A stretch of 29,927 nt of DNA. Source: JBFHES01 sp041584015. GTDB lineage: Bacteria > Bacteroidota > Bacteroidia > Bacteroidales > M50B96. Of this stretch, positions 7,356 through 15,730 are shown piece after piece. Location: NCBI GenBank assembly GCA_041584015.1, contig JBFHES010000024.1:1-29927 (forward strand), read 5' to 3'. A program made the translations under genes and the position numbers. Below the pieces are notes generated by a model. It worked only from the letters and a program-made list of their open reading frames with translations. It had not been told where the DNA came from and did not search any database. Every line of letters begins with the position of its first letter. Positions within the stretch are counted from its first letter, which is position 1.

Positions 7356-10300
7356 TTATTCTTTTAGCTTAAGGTTAACTCCGCGCGAATGTGCCGTAAA
7401 TTCTGGCGCATACATACATTGTATGGTACTTATCCCATTTGAAAAATCGCCACTGTGAACCACGCGCAGTGGATATTCAAATACATAATTTCCAGTTGGT
7501 AGGTAATCAAAGTAGAAATTGACTGCCGCATCTCTAATGCTTTCGTAATAAGACATACCATTCTTGTATCGATGACCGGACAGCACTTGCAGCGGTTCTA
7601 GACCAGAAGCTCGCATATCTTTTAAATGAACAAACTCTAGGTTGCGGTCGCTCTTGATGTTAATGCGTACAATAATCTTATCACCAATTACAGCAGGAGT
7701 TTCTTTTGTAATCTTAATGAGTTCGGTTTTTTCTCCGGATCGGCGTTCCACATAAAGTTCTTTTGTAAGCTGAAGACCTGCGTCGCTTGTGGTTATTTTA
7801 TCCAGGTCTTCAAAGTACTGCCAGTAAAGTGCTCCCCATGAAAGTTGATCGCTTTGTTTCTTTACAGTTACTTTTCCCATTCCGGGTTTAATCTCTTTTG
7901 CAGACCAGCTCTTACTGAAATAACCACTTCCTGCTTCGGTTTTTAATTCAGGATCATTTTTAGGATCCAATGTTTGATCTCCAACCGAAATGATTACTTG
8001 TTCATCAGAAACTAACCAATTATCTCCACTCAGTAAAAGTGCATAAACTGCATTGGCTGTTGCTTTGGTGGTTTTCCATGCCTGAGTTTGCTTTTGCTTG
8101 AGTAACCAAACTTTTAATTCGTTAACTGCCATGGCGTCTTTGGCTACTTCTTCAAACAATTCTATCATTAAAGCCTGTTGCTCGATTGGTGCTTCATTCC
8201 AATAATAGCCATTGGATTGTTTCCAGTACATACCAAATTCTTCAGAGTACTGTGCGTATTCTTTCAATGATTCAATAATCGCGGCAGGTGTTTCAGAGTC
8301 GCCATTTCGTGAAAGTGCAAGAGCAATCATTCCTTGTTCATACTTGTTAAATTTTAGCCATTCCTTTTCGGCTCTGTTTTGGAAATGATTGAAAGCAACA
8401 CTATGCAATTGACTTAATTGATGCTCGTCAAAAAAGCTGCGTGTGTATAGGTAATGCACCATAAAGCTGCTCAGCTGATGGTCCGATTTATTTAAGGGGC
8501 GTATGGCTCGTAGGTAATCCTTATACATTTGCTCATCAATAAAAGCAATTGCCTGAGCTAAAGTATTACTTAATTCATTGTTCTTGCTAAAATCTATTAC
8601 ACCTAAATGTGCCAAATGTCCTAAGCCTGCAACAATGTGTTGGGTAATGTAGCGATTACTTGATAGCCCCGGAAACCACGACCACGATCCATCGGGGTTT
8701 TGATTCTTCATTAGTTTCTGTAAAGCCAATTCTTTTTCATCCGACATTTTGTTTAAATCGAAAAGTAGGGCGAGGTTTTGCTTTTGTTCCCGCTCGCTTA
8801 TGGCATCTTTCACCCAAGGCGTTTCATTGAGAATGATGTATTTCAGTTCTTCATTTTTGTCAAGATTCGAAAGGAATGTTTCGCTGTTATCACCTAGCTT
8901 CCAGGTATCGAATACTTTTTTGATCGACGGTTGTGATTGTACAATATGGCTGGCCAACTGATTGGCATAAAATCTACTAAATAGTTGCTCAGCACACTCG
9001 TGCGGATATTCCATTAAATAGGGAAGCGCCTGAACTGCGTACCATGCCGGATTTTGTGTAAACTCCAATGTTAGCTTGTGATGTTTGAGTGTACTGGACT
9101 TTGCTGAAGCAAGTAATTTGTTGAGCTGGTAAGTCTTGGTTCCTTTCTCTCTAATTGAGATTGGCAGGCTCTCGGTAACAAGCATGCGATTACTCAATAC
9201 CGGAATAATTCGCTCTTCTCCATCAGTGAATGTTCCTGTGCTTGCTCTTAATTCGTAACTAATTGCCTGAACGCCTTCAGGAATATTTATCTCCCATTTA
9301 AGAACTGCAATTCCTTGCTTATCGATTTTAAACTCTAGCTTGCTATTTTCTTTGGCAATTTTGATCAGCTCCATTGTAAGCGAGTTAAAGAATTGCAGTT
9401 CGATAATCCCATTTACCGCTTTGTCTGTTAGATTTGAGATTTTAACAGGGAATTGCATTTTATCGTTCTCACGAAAGAAGCGAGGAGGATTAGCTTCTGC
9501 CATTAATTCCTTTTTAGTGATAAGTTCTTTTTGGAACATGCCGGAACTTAAATCGGGCATGTGCGCCAATCCGTTTATGTTCCATTTTGTTAAAGATTCG
9601 GGAACGGTAAATGCTACAATCACTTCACCATCGGCATTGGTTTTAAGGTGTGGATAAAAGAATGCTGTTTCGTTAAAGTTGGTTCTGGTTTTAACAGTTC
9701 CTAGGTCTACTTGCGAATTGTTAAGTATAGATTCTCCTTTTGGAAATGCGCCGTCCGGAGCTTTTAGTTTAGGAATTAGATTATGTTCTGCGATTTGTTT
9801 TCTTGAAACACCGTCGTCTGCTGATTCTTCATCCAACATCATTCGATCATTTTTAGCACTGAATCTAGCAAGCATTGGAGTACCCCTGCCTGCGCTTGCT
9901 ACAGTTTCAATAGAGGACATTTGATTATAGGCAAACCAGATTAGTTGATCGTAAGTTAGGTTCTGCGTATAACCAAAGTTCCTGTTACGATAAGGACTAG
10001 ATGAAGATGAGAGTTCGAAGGTGTTTTTAGTGATTCCCGGCAAGGATATGTACATAGGTCGAAATATTTTCGACCAATCATTACTTGCAAATTCATCAAG
10101 CGAAGCATCATACATGCTGCATAGAAGTTCGGCAAGAACTGGCTCAGCTTTATGATTCTTAATTTTAATGCGCCATTCTTCCTTTGCCCCAGGGTAAAGG
10201 TGATCGCGAAATGTTTCGAAGCTAATGTCTAGTTCCTTGTTTGTAAATGGAATCTCAATTAAGTCGCCGTAGCGTGCAATATGATTGTTAGATACGAATG

Positions 10301-13300
10301 TGAAGCTCACATTCATTCCACCTCTATGTTGCTCTTCAATTGGTATCTCTATTAGTTGTTGTTCATTTTTAAGTGTAATCCATTTACGCAAGATAATTTC
10401 ATTTTTGTGTCCGAGCTCATATAATACTTTGCATTTCGATAAACTGGAACCAATTAGGTAAATGGCTTTTTCACCAGGTTCAGCGGTTCGTTTAATAGGT
10501 ACAAACCAGCTTGTTTTAGGTGAGGGTAATTCAGACGATCCGGAGTTGTATAGTTCTGTGTAGAATTTTGAATTTATCTTATTACCCCATTGGTCGGCAG
10601 TGGTGCATGAAAATAAATAGTGACCACTTTCCCATTCTGTATAGTCTCCGGGATTTAGTTCTTTTTCATCACCTGTATGATAATCTATTTGCTTGATCCT
10701 CTTCTCTATCTTCAGATTTTTAGTTTCAAGCTCATCTTTATAAACTTCCAGCGGAGCGAGTGATTTCCATTTCTCTTCGGAGAATATGTCAATATCTGTT
10801 CCTTCCGCAAATTTGCTTGGGTATAGTAGTTCCGGTTCAATTAGCTTGAATATTTCAATACTTACCAGTGTGTCGATAATTTGCTGATTAACTGTTTTAA
10901 CTGCTAAGTTGAAATTCATTGCACCTTTGCTTTGATCAATCTCATTTGGAATGTCAACATCAAAATAAAGAGCTGCACTTTTTATAATTACTTGTTGCGA
11001 GGAACTCACAGTTTCTCCGCTTTGATCGCTGGCGTCTACATTAACACTGTAAGTAAACTGCTGATTGGGCAAGGTGGCAACGTTGTCTGGGCATAGCGCT
11101 TTAAAGGTAATGGAGAATTCCCCTTTGGCATTGGCTCGTACATTACCGGTGGTAATCTGGCTTTCCGGCGTAAATCGAGAATGTTTATACCAACCATATG
11201 TCGCTGATTTTTGCACATTATAAGTTAAGCTTGCAAATGCAGCCGGATGACCTGTGAAGCTTCGTACTTGTCCTTTTACTGTTACGCTGTCATTAAAACG
11301 ATATTGCCCCTCAATTGGGAGCATCTCAACTGTAATCTTAGGGCGTTTGTATTCCTCTACATTAAACTGAATGTTTCCGTGCTGGCAACGAATCTGGTAG
11401 GAGCCGGTAAGGGCGCTTTTCGGTAAAACAAATGATCCGGTAAAAGATCCAAACTCATTACTTATATGTTGATTGGTTTTTACAGTTTGCCAATTCACAT
11501 CAATTAAATTCGCATCGCTGTTAATGCCTTTCAATACTTTCGCATTTGCATCTCGTCCTTTGTGAACAATACCTTTGTAGTAAACGGTCTGCCCCGGGCG
11601 ATAGATTTTTCTATCGATGAATAAATTGCAAGTTGTATTTTCATACTCCCCAGCTTTGTAGCTATGGTAGATGTGCTCGTTTGGAATTAAATAGTCCTTT
11701 CCTTTTCTGAGTACAATTAAATAATCGTTTGGTGAATTTGACTTGTTTTTTGGTACCTCAAAATAACCGCTTGCATCACTTTGCGCTGAAGCATAATGAA
11801 ACATGATGCTTTCCCGTTTTTTTCGATCGTAGCGAAATTTATAAATAGCTACATCAACGGCTTTTATTGGAAAACCAGTTTTTCGGTTAACTACATGAAA
11901 GACATTGCATCCTTTATGTCGATCGTCGCGTTCAAAGTATGCCAGGTTAGAAGCATTAATGAACTGCCAGGCCAAATCATCTTCGTTAAGATTTAGTTTT
12001 TCATCTGTTGATGCAATGATAATATATTTGCCAATGGGTAATGGCTCCATTAGATATTTAAATACATGCGTGTTGTAATCGGTTTCGGTAGGGATTTCTA
12101 TTTTTTGAGTGGCAACTATATTTTTGTTGTGAGTTAACTTCTTAACCAATTTCATTTGGCTTTTCTTTTTTATGGCCGCAAAATATTCGGCAGTATCTAC
12201 TTTAAAAATGGTCAGATATATCTCCTTCAGGTTTTTAAAAGTAAATTGGATTGGCGCGGCCTTATTTGGTATAACTGCTTTCTCAGCATCGAATCTTAGG
12301 CTCGTGCTTTTTAGTTTCTTTAAAAGGACTTCGCTATTCTTTGCTGCATGAGATGTAGCGTGATTTTCAATAATAGTCTTGAGCAGATTTGCCGTTTTAA
12401 TTTTGTAATCCTTATAAATATATGTGCTTGTATCGGCATGGTTGAACTTGTCTCCTTCGCTTAAAAGATATTCGGCCTCCATGTAGGCAATCTCTTCCTC
12501 GAACGCCATTCCTTGCTGCTGCTGACGAAATAATCTTAAATGCTTTATATAAAGTTCTTCCTTTAAGGCAGAATTTGAGTTTGTTCGTAAATAATTAAGA
12601 TAACTTAAATAGCTGTCAATTAATGCGGGAGTGTTCGCGACTTTAGCATTATGTCGAAGTAGATCATGATATTGCTTGAGAATTAGGAAATGACTTGAAT
12701 TGGATTTATTGTTGAGTTCAATTTTTTCTTTTATGGTTAAGTCTAAATCAAAAAGGTGTTTATCGCTAAGTAATTCATTATCCGAAATACTAGCTTGGTT
12801 GTGCATCGTGCCACTAAGTTGGGTAATCAGTCTGTGGCCAAGAAAATCGTATAATGTTGGTCGGAATTCTGAAGGCTTGCTACCCTCGCTAATGATATCC
12901 TCAAAATCACTTATTTTAACTTTCTTGAGATTCTCATCATTTTCCAAGGAAGCCAGTAAATGTTCTTTCACTTTAGTGACAAAATCCATTTTGTCCCAAT
13001 CAAAAACATCTTCCGACTGAAAACCTGGTATTATACCTCTCTGATTAATTTTCCAGGCATCCCGTGAATAAAAGCTCCAATAGTATCCGGCAGCATAGGA
13101 ATGCAGTAGTTGTTTGGATGGAAACTTGCTTGCCTTAATCTCATCTTCAATCGCTTTTATAATGATTGGAAAAGCATCTGTTTCAGTAGCCGAAATAAAT
13201 TTTGCCCGATAAATAAGCGCTTTCACTAGTTGCTCATGATTATTTGTCGTTTTAGCGCTTGAGTAAATTTGGTCTATTACCTCCAAAGCGGATTTTGGAA

Positions 13301-13457
13301 GTCCTTTTTTTTCAAGCGATTTAACTTTCGCCCAATCTGCCTTATATTTATTATTGTTCGAAAAGTCAAGCCAATCGGTTCTGCCCGGGGATATGGCAAG
13401 CAGCATGAAGGTTATAAAAACAAGTATGGCAGGAATTGTTGTTTTAAGAATTCTCAT
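7356..13457 (-). CDS. alpha-2-macroglobulin family protein
   Basis: A very large exported protein (2033 residues) of the bacterial alpha-2-macroglobulin family, thought to trap proteases in the periplasm or on the surface. The signal peptide is MRILKTTIPAILVFITFMLLA-. No lipobox Cys follows, unlike E. coli YfhM-type proteins. The N-terminal 500 residues are helical or unknown. The MG2 domain has 'NLFIDRKIYRPGQTVYYKGI' near residue 620, followed by further beta-sandwich domains. The A2M domain shows 'TRTNFNETAFFYPHL' and 'GEVIVAFTVPESLTKWNI'. The thioester motif is kept as PHE-C-A-E-Q with Cys1488 (codon 8994-8996), so a reactive thioester is plausible. A low-complexity, Ser/Arg-rich segment ahead of the A2M domain ('SAGRGTPMLARFSAKNDRMM') could be the bait region. 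No pbpC neighbour is present. A -7-like TAACTTTG lies on the minus strand at 13495-13502. Confidence 0.92.
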   Translation of the reverse strand: MRILKTTIPAILVFITFMLLAISPGRTDWLDFSNNNKYKADWAKVKSLEKKGLPKSALEVIDQIYSSAKTTNNHEQLVKALIYRAKFISATETDAFPIIIKAIEDEIKASKFPSKQLLHSYAAGYYWSFYSRDAWKINQRGIIPGFQSEDVFDWDKMDFVTKVKEHLLASLENDENLKKVKISDFEDIISEGSKPSEFRPTLYDFLGHRLITQLSGTMHNQASISDNELLSDKHLFDLDLTIKEKIELNNKSNSSHFLILKQYHDLLRHNAKVANTPALIDSYLSYLNYLRTNSNSALKEELYIKHLRLFRQQQQGMAFEEEIAYMEAEYLLSEGDKFNHADTSTYIYKDYKIKTANLLKTIIENHATSHAAKNSEVLLKKLKSTSLRFDAEKAVIPNKAAPIQFTFKNLKEIYLTIFKVDTAEYFAAIKKKSQMKLVKKLTHNKNIVATQKIEIPTETDYNTHVFKYLMEPLPIGKYIIIASTDEKLNLNEDDLAWQFINASNLAYFERDDRHKGCNVFHVVNRKTGFPIKAVDVAIYKFRYDRKKRESIMFHYASAQSDASGYFEVPKNKSNSPNDYLIVLRKGKDYLIPNEHIYHSYKAGEYENTTCNLFIDRKIYRPGQTVYYKGIVHKGRDANAKVLKGINSDANLIDVNWQTVKTNQHISNEFGSFTGSFVLPKSALTGSYQIRCQHGNIQFNVEEYKRPKITVEMLPIEGQYRFNDSVTVKGQVRSFTGHPAAFASLTYNVQKSATYGWYKHSRFTPESQITTGNVRANAKGEFSITFKALCPDNVATLPNQQFTYSVNVDASDQSGETVSSSQQVIIKSAALYFDVDIPNEIDQSKGAMNFNLAVKTVNQQIIDTLVSIEIFKLIEPELLYPSKFAEGTDIDIFSEEKWKSLAPLEVYKDELETKNLKIEKRIKQIDYHTGDEKELNPGDYTEWESGHYLFSCTTADQWGNKINSKFYTELYNSGSSELPSPKTSWFVPIKRTAEPGEKAIYLIGSSLSKCKVLYELGHKNEIILRKWITLKNEQQLIEIPIEEQHRGGMNVSFTFVSNNHIARYGDLIEIPFTNKELDISFETFRDHLYPGAKEEWRIKIKNHKAEPVLAELLCSMYDASLDEFASNDWSKIFRPMYISLPGITKNTFELSSSSSPYRNRNFGYTQNLTYDQLIWFAYNQMSSIETVASAGRGTPMLARFSAKNDRMMLDEESADDGVSRKQIAEHNLIPKLKAPDGAFPKGESILNNSQVDLGTVKTRTNFNETAFFYPHLKTNADGEVIVAFTVPESLTKWNINGLAHMPDLSSGMFQKELITKKELMAEANPPRFFRENDKMQFPVKISNLTDKAVNGIIELQFFNSLTMELIKIAKENSKLEFKIDKQGIAVLKWEINIPEGVQAISYELRASTGTFTDGEERIIPVLSNRMLVTESLPISIREKGTKTYQLNKLLASAKSSTLKHHKLTLEFTQNPAWYAVQALPYLMEYPHECAEQLFSRFYANQLASHIVQSQPSIKKVFDTWKLGDNSETFLSNLDKNEELKYIILNETPWVKDAISEREQKQNLALLFDLNKMSDEKELALQKLMKNQNPDGSWSWFPGLSSNRYITQHIVAGLGHLAHLGVIDFSKNNELSNTLAQAIAFIDEQMYKDYLRAIRPLNKSDHQLSSFMVHYLYTRSFFDEHQLSQLHSVAFNHFQNRAEKEWLKFNKYEQGMIALALSRNGDSETPAAIIESLKEYAQYSEEFGMYWKQSNGYYWNEAPIEQQALMIELFEEVAKDAMAVNELKVWLLKQKQTQAWKTTKATANAVYALLLSGDNWLVSDEQVIISVGDQTLDPKNDPELKTEAGSGYFSKSWSAKEIKPGMGKVTVKKQSDQLSWGALYWQYFEDLDKITTSDAGLQLTKELYVERRSGEKTELIKITKETPAVIGDKIIVRINIKSDRNLEFVHLKDMRASGLEPLQVLSGHRYKNGMSYYESIRDAAVNFYFDYLPTGNYVFEYPLRVVHSGDFSNGISTIQCMYAPEFTAHSRGVNLKLKE

Positions 13458-13662
13458 ATGTGGGTTAATTATATTCTTATAATAGATGCATCGGCAAAGT
13501 TAATTGCATAAAGTTACAGAATAATCAGCGGTACATGATTACTATCGGATTATTACAGCTGATTGTTGCATAAGTTTCCCAAGCAAATAAGTATATCTAT
13601 TTATTTTTGGAATGACATGTAGAAAAGTGTAACTTTATAATGATCTATTCTAAAAATGTTTT
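13458..13662. other. intergenic region before tRNA-Arg
   Basis: No gene. It holds the -7-like element of the macroglobulin gene (CAAAGTTA at 13495-13502 on the plus strand), a 7-bp inverted repeat AATCAGC (13523-13529) / GCTGATT (13558-13564), and two copies of TTGCATAA. No good -33 partner was found. Confidence 0.5.
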
Positions 13663-13670
13663 TATCTTTG
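13663..13670 (+). promoter_or_regulatory. -7 element of tRNA-Arg
   Basis: TATCTTTG matches TAnnTTTG exactly and lies 13 bp before the mature tRNA 5' end. No TTG is found at the normal -33 spacing, which is not unusual for a strong stable-RNA promoter but lowers confidence. Confidence 0.5.
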
Positions 13671-13683
13671 CAGCCCAATTTAA

Positions 13684-13757
13684 GGACTCGTAGCATAATT
13701 GGATAGTGCACCTGGTTACGGCCCAGGAGGTTAGGGGTTCGAGTCCCTTCGAGTTCA
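13684..13757 (+). tRNA. tRNA-Arg (anticodon ACG)
   Basis: A 74-nt cloverleaf. The acceptor stem is GGACTCG / CGAGTTC with one G-U pair. The D stem is GCAT/GTGC around AATTGGATA. The anticodon stem is CCTGG/CCAGG with loop TTACGGC, giving anticodon ACG, normally deaminated to ICG by TadA. The variable loop is AGGTT, the T stem AGGGG/CCCTT and the T loop TTCGAGT. The discriminator base is A13757. The CCA end is not encoded (ACACTT follows). A terminator starts 11 nt downstream. Confidence 0.96.
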
Positions 13758-13765
13758 CACTTACA

Positions 13766-13801
13766 AAGAAACACTGCTTCAAATGAGGCGGTGTTTTTTT
13801 A
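13766..13801 (+). terminator. terminator of tRNA-Arg
   Basis: AACACTGCTTC (13770-13780 region) pairs through some G-U pairs with GAGGCGGTGTT (13785-13795), and is followed by a T7 run. The 16-nt AAGAAACACTGCTTCA and the closing GGTGTTTTTTTA recur exactly at 16713-16750. Confidence 0.85.
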
Positions 13802-13842
13802 TGATCTAAATCGGCCAAAGTTTATCCACCTTTTGGCGGAAC

Positions 13843-13856
13843 TCCCTTCGAGTTCA
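13843..13856 (+). repeat. direct repeat of tRNA-Arg 3' end
   Basis: TCCCTTCGAGTTCA is identical to the last 14 nt of tRNA-Arg (13744-13757) and lies 99 bp downstream. The sequence before it does not fold as a tRNA. A copy of a tRNA 3' end beside the intact gene is the usual footprint of site-specific integration (an att site), or the scar of a lost element. No integrase gene is in the window. Confidence 0.55.
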
Positions 13857-13857
13857 T

Positions 13858-14173
13858 AGGAAAATATAAAACTCGCAGGAGTCAATGCTTTGCCGAATTT
13901 GTTCTTTATATACTCTGGTTTCTATTTTCTTAACAATACTGTCGATGTCAAAGTCATTGAGGGATTCGACATGTTCATTAATATTGGTTTGAAAAGTCAA
14001 CTTTTGGTACCTTTTTGTGTTTTACTTGCTGGTGCTTCAGCGAATGTGAATCCGAATCAAAAAATCACCTTCTGCAAAATAGTATACGTCTTCTGCAAAA
14101 TTGTATAAGGAACTAATGCTTTGTGTGCCTTTTCTTTGCATTGTGATTTTTTATAAAATTAAAAGTTTGAAAC
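13858..14173. other. gene-free stretch upstream of SDR gene
   Basis: I see no convincing gene. An open frame of 72 codons from 13890 has no family resemblance and crosses the tandem repeat. The stretch carries the 21-bp tandem repeat at 14069-14110 and must contain the SDR promoter, but no good TTG/TAnnTTTG pair is visible; TTTCTTTG at 14131-14138 is the nearest match to the -7 element. Confidence 0.5.
14069..14110 (+). repeat. 21-bp tandem repeat, possible AraC-type operator
   Basis: Two head-to-tail 21-bp copies, 14069-14089 (CTTCTGCAAAATAGTATACGT) and 14090-14110, differing at a few positions. A 21-bp period is two helical turns, the typical spacing for AraC-family direct-repeat operators. 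The repeat lies 64 bp upstream of the SDR gene, whose module ends in an AraC-type regulator. Confidence 0.5.
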
Positions 14174-15127
14174 ATGACTGAAAGTAATCGATTTGGAAAA
14201 AAAGGTTGGACACCTGAGTTAATGAAATCTCAAAAAGGTAAAACATTTGTTATAACAGGTACTACCAGCGGTACAGGTTTTGAAGCAGCACGAATACTTT
14301 TGTCAAAAGGTGCTAAAGTGGTGATGCTAAACCGTAATGTCAAAAAATCAAACGAAGTTATTGACGTATTAAAACAAAAGCTTGGTAATAATATCGAGGT
14401 GTCTTTTATACATATGGATCTTGCTGAGCAGGCTTCTGTAAAAAAAGCAGCAGAAAAAGTACTTGAGAAAGAAACACGCATTGATGCGTTGATGTGTAAT
14501 GGCGCCATAGCACAAGTGCCAACTCAAAAGATAACAGTGGATGGCTGGGAAAGTCAGATGGGGGTGAATCACTACGGGCATTTTACACTTCAAGCTTTGC
14601 TATATCCATTGATTGAAAAATCCAAAGGACGCATTGTGACGGTTGGCAGTATGGGTTATGATATGGGAATTAAAACAATCAAATTTGACGATCTGAACTG
14701 GGATAAAGATTACACGGGTAATAATGCCTATAGCCAGAGTAAGCTAGCACAAATTATGTCTATTTACGAATTACAGGATAGATTGAAGAAAGCAGGCAAA
14801 ACAAATGTTAAGGCTTATGCTTGTCATCCTGGGTCTTCCAGAACATCCCTTATTAAAACAAGTGGCAGTTTAATGATGCGAATTACCTTTGGTCTGATGA
14901 AATTATCACCATTAACACAATCGGCTGAACAAGGTGCTTATCCTGAACTGATGTGTGCGACAGAAGAAAATTTAGATCAGCAAGGTTTTTATGGGCCTAC
15001 AGGTCGAAGCAATTGGGTTGGTCCGGTTGGAGAACATAAAATAGAACCACATGCAAAAGATAAAGCAGTGGCGGAGAGGTTGTGGGATTTATCTGAAAAA
15101 GAAACAGGTGTAAAGTGGAGCTTCTAA
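14174..15127 (+). CDS. short-chain dehydrogenase/reductase
   Basis: A 317-residue NAD(P)-dependent oxidoreductase of the SDR superfamily. The Rossmann dinucleotide motif is TGTTSGTG with G29, G33 and G35, and D82 lies in the adenine-pocket region 'MDL'. The usual NNAG motif is present as CNGA (109-112 region). The catalytic residues are S159 ('VTVGSMG') and Y186-x-x-x-K190 ('NAYSQSK'). The overall shape, with an N-terminal extension before the fold and a C-terminal extension, resembles the retinol-dehydrogenase/protochlorophyllide-reductase-like branch. The substrate cannot be told from sequence. First gene of a likely three-gene module: 27 bp separate it from the membrane protein gene. No Shine-Dalgarno is visible. 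Probably controlled by the AraC-type regulator downstream. Confidence 0.92.
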   Translation: MTESNRFGKKGWTPELMKSQKGKTFVITGTTSGTGFEAARILLSKGAKVVMLNRNVKKSNEVIDVLKQKLGNNIEVSFIHMDLAEQASVKKAAEKVLEKETRIDALMCNGAIAQVPTQKITVDGWESQMGVNHYGHFTLQALLYPLIEKSKGRIVTVGSMGYDMGIKTIKFDDLNWDKDYTGNNAYSQSKLAQIMSIYELQDRLKKAGKTNVKAYACHPGSSRTSLIKTSGSLMMRITFGLMKLSPLTQSAEQGAYPELMCATEENLDQQGFYGPTGRSNWVGPVGEHKIEPHAKDKAVAERLWDLSEKETGVKWSF

Positions 15128-15154
15128 TTCATAAACAAGACTAAAACAAAAGAC

Positions 15155-15667
15155 ATGGATATATTAAAAGCATCAACCGATTGGGCAAAGGCCGAAATGT
15201 TTTCAACTACATTCTTCATCATAGCAGGCGTTTTATTTGTAGCAGCAGGTATCGGCTTCTGGCAACTAGGAAAAACAGATTTGGCAAAAGCATACATCAT
15301 CCCAACGTTCGTGGCTGGAGTTTTACTTCTGACCATAGGGTTTGGATTGTTTTTCACCAACAAGGCAAGAGTTACACAGTTTGAAAAGGCCTACAATAGC
15401 GATGCCCGAGCATTTGTTGAATCAGAACTTGCGCGTGCGGAAAGCACTTTAAAGGAATATAAAAACGTAGTTTTTACGGCAATACCCTTAATTATTGCTG
15501 CTTGCGCCTTAGTTCTTGTGTTTGTGAATACTCCTGTTTGGCGGGCAAGCATGATTACTTCTATTGCTATGCTAATAGTTATTTTATTGATTGATGGTAC
15601 GGCTTATGCCAGAATTGATAATTACAATAAACAATTAATAGCAGTTGAAAACCATGAAAAGAATTAA
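15155..15667 (+). CDS. four-helix membrane protein, unknown function
   Basis: A 170-residue inner-membrane protein not assigned to a family. Four hydrophobic segments are seen, at about residues 17-37, 48-68, 106-126 and 131-149. A charged central loop (about 69-105) contains 'ARVTQFEKAYNSDARAFVESEL', which is likely helical and possibly coiled. There is no signal peptide or known motif. It sits between the SDR gene (27-bp gap) and the AraC-type regulator (63-bp gap) on the same strand, so it is probably co-transcribed with the SDR. A role as a membrane partner or small sensor for the module is a guess from position only. Confidence 0.82.
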   Translation: MDILKASTDWAKAEMFSTTFFIIAGVLFVAAGIGFWQLGKTDLAKAYIIPTFVAGVLLLTIGFGLFFTNKARVTQFEKAYNSDARAFVESELARAESTLKEYKNVVFTAIPLIIAACALVLVFVNTPVWRASMITSIAMLIVILLIDGTAYARIDNYNKQLIAVENHEKN

Positions 15668-15717
15668 AGCAATTACTGTGGCCAATGATTAAAAAATAGC
15701 ATTTCGAAGAATTACCA

Positions 15718-15725
15718 TAAATTTG
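15718..15725 (+). promoter_or_regulatory. possible -7 element before AraC-type gene
   Basis: TAAATTTG matches TAnnTTTG exactly and ends 5 bp before the ATG at 15731, so a transcript from it would be leaderless or nearly so. No TTG -33 element is found 19-21 bp upstream. Confidence 0.35.
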
Positions 15726-15730
15726 CAATA

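Noticed and set aside
13800..13857. A second, degenerate tRNA-Arg downstream of the intact one
   Set aside because: Only the last 14 nt match; no D arm, anticodon arm or acceptor 5' strand can be formed from the preceding bases.
13890..14108. Open frame of 72 codons on the plus strand between the tRNA-Arg and SDR genes
   Set aside because: No family resemblance, no start signals, and the frame ends inside the 21-bp tandem repeat, whose two copies give it the repeated 'FCKIV' ending. More likely non-coding.
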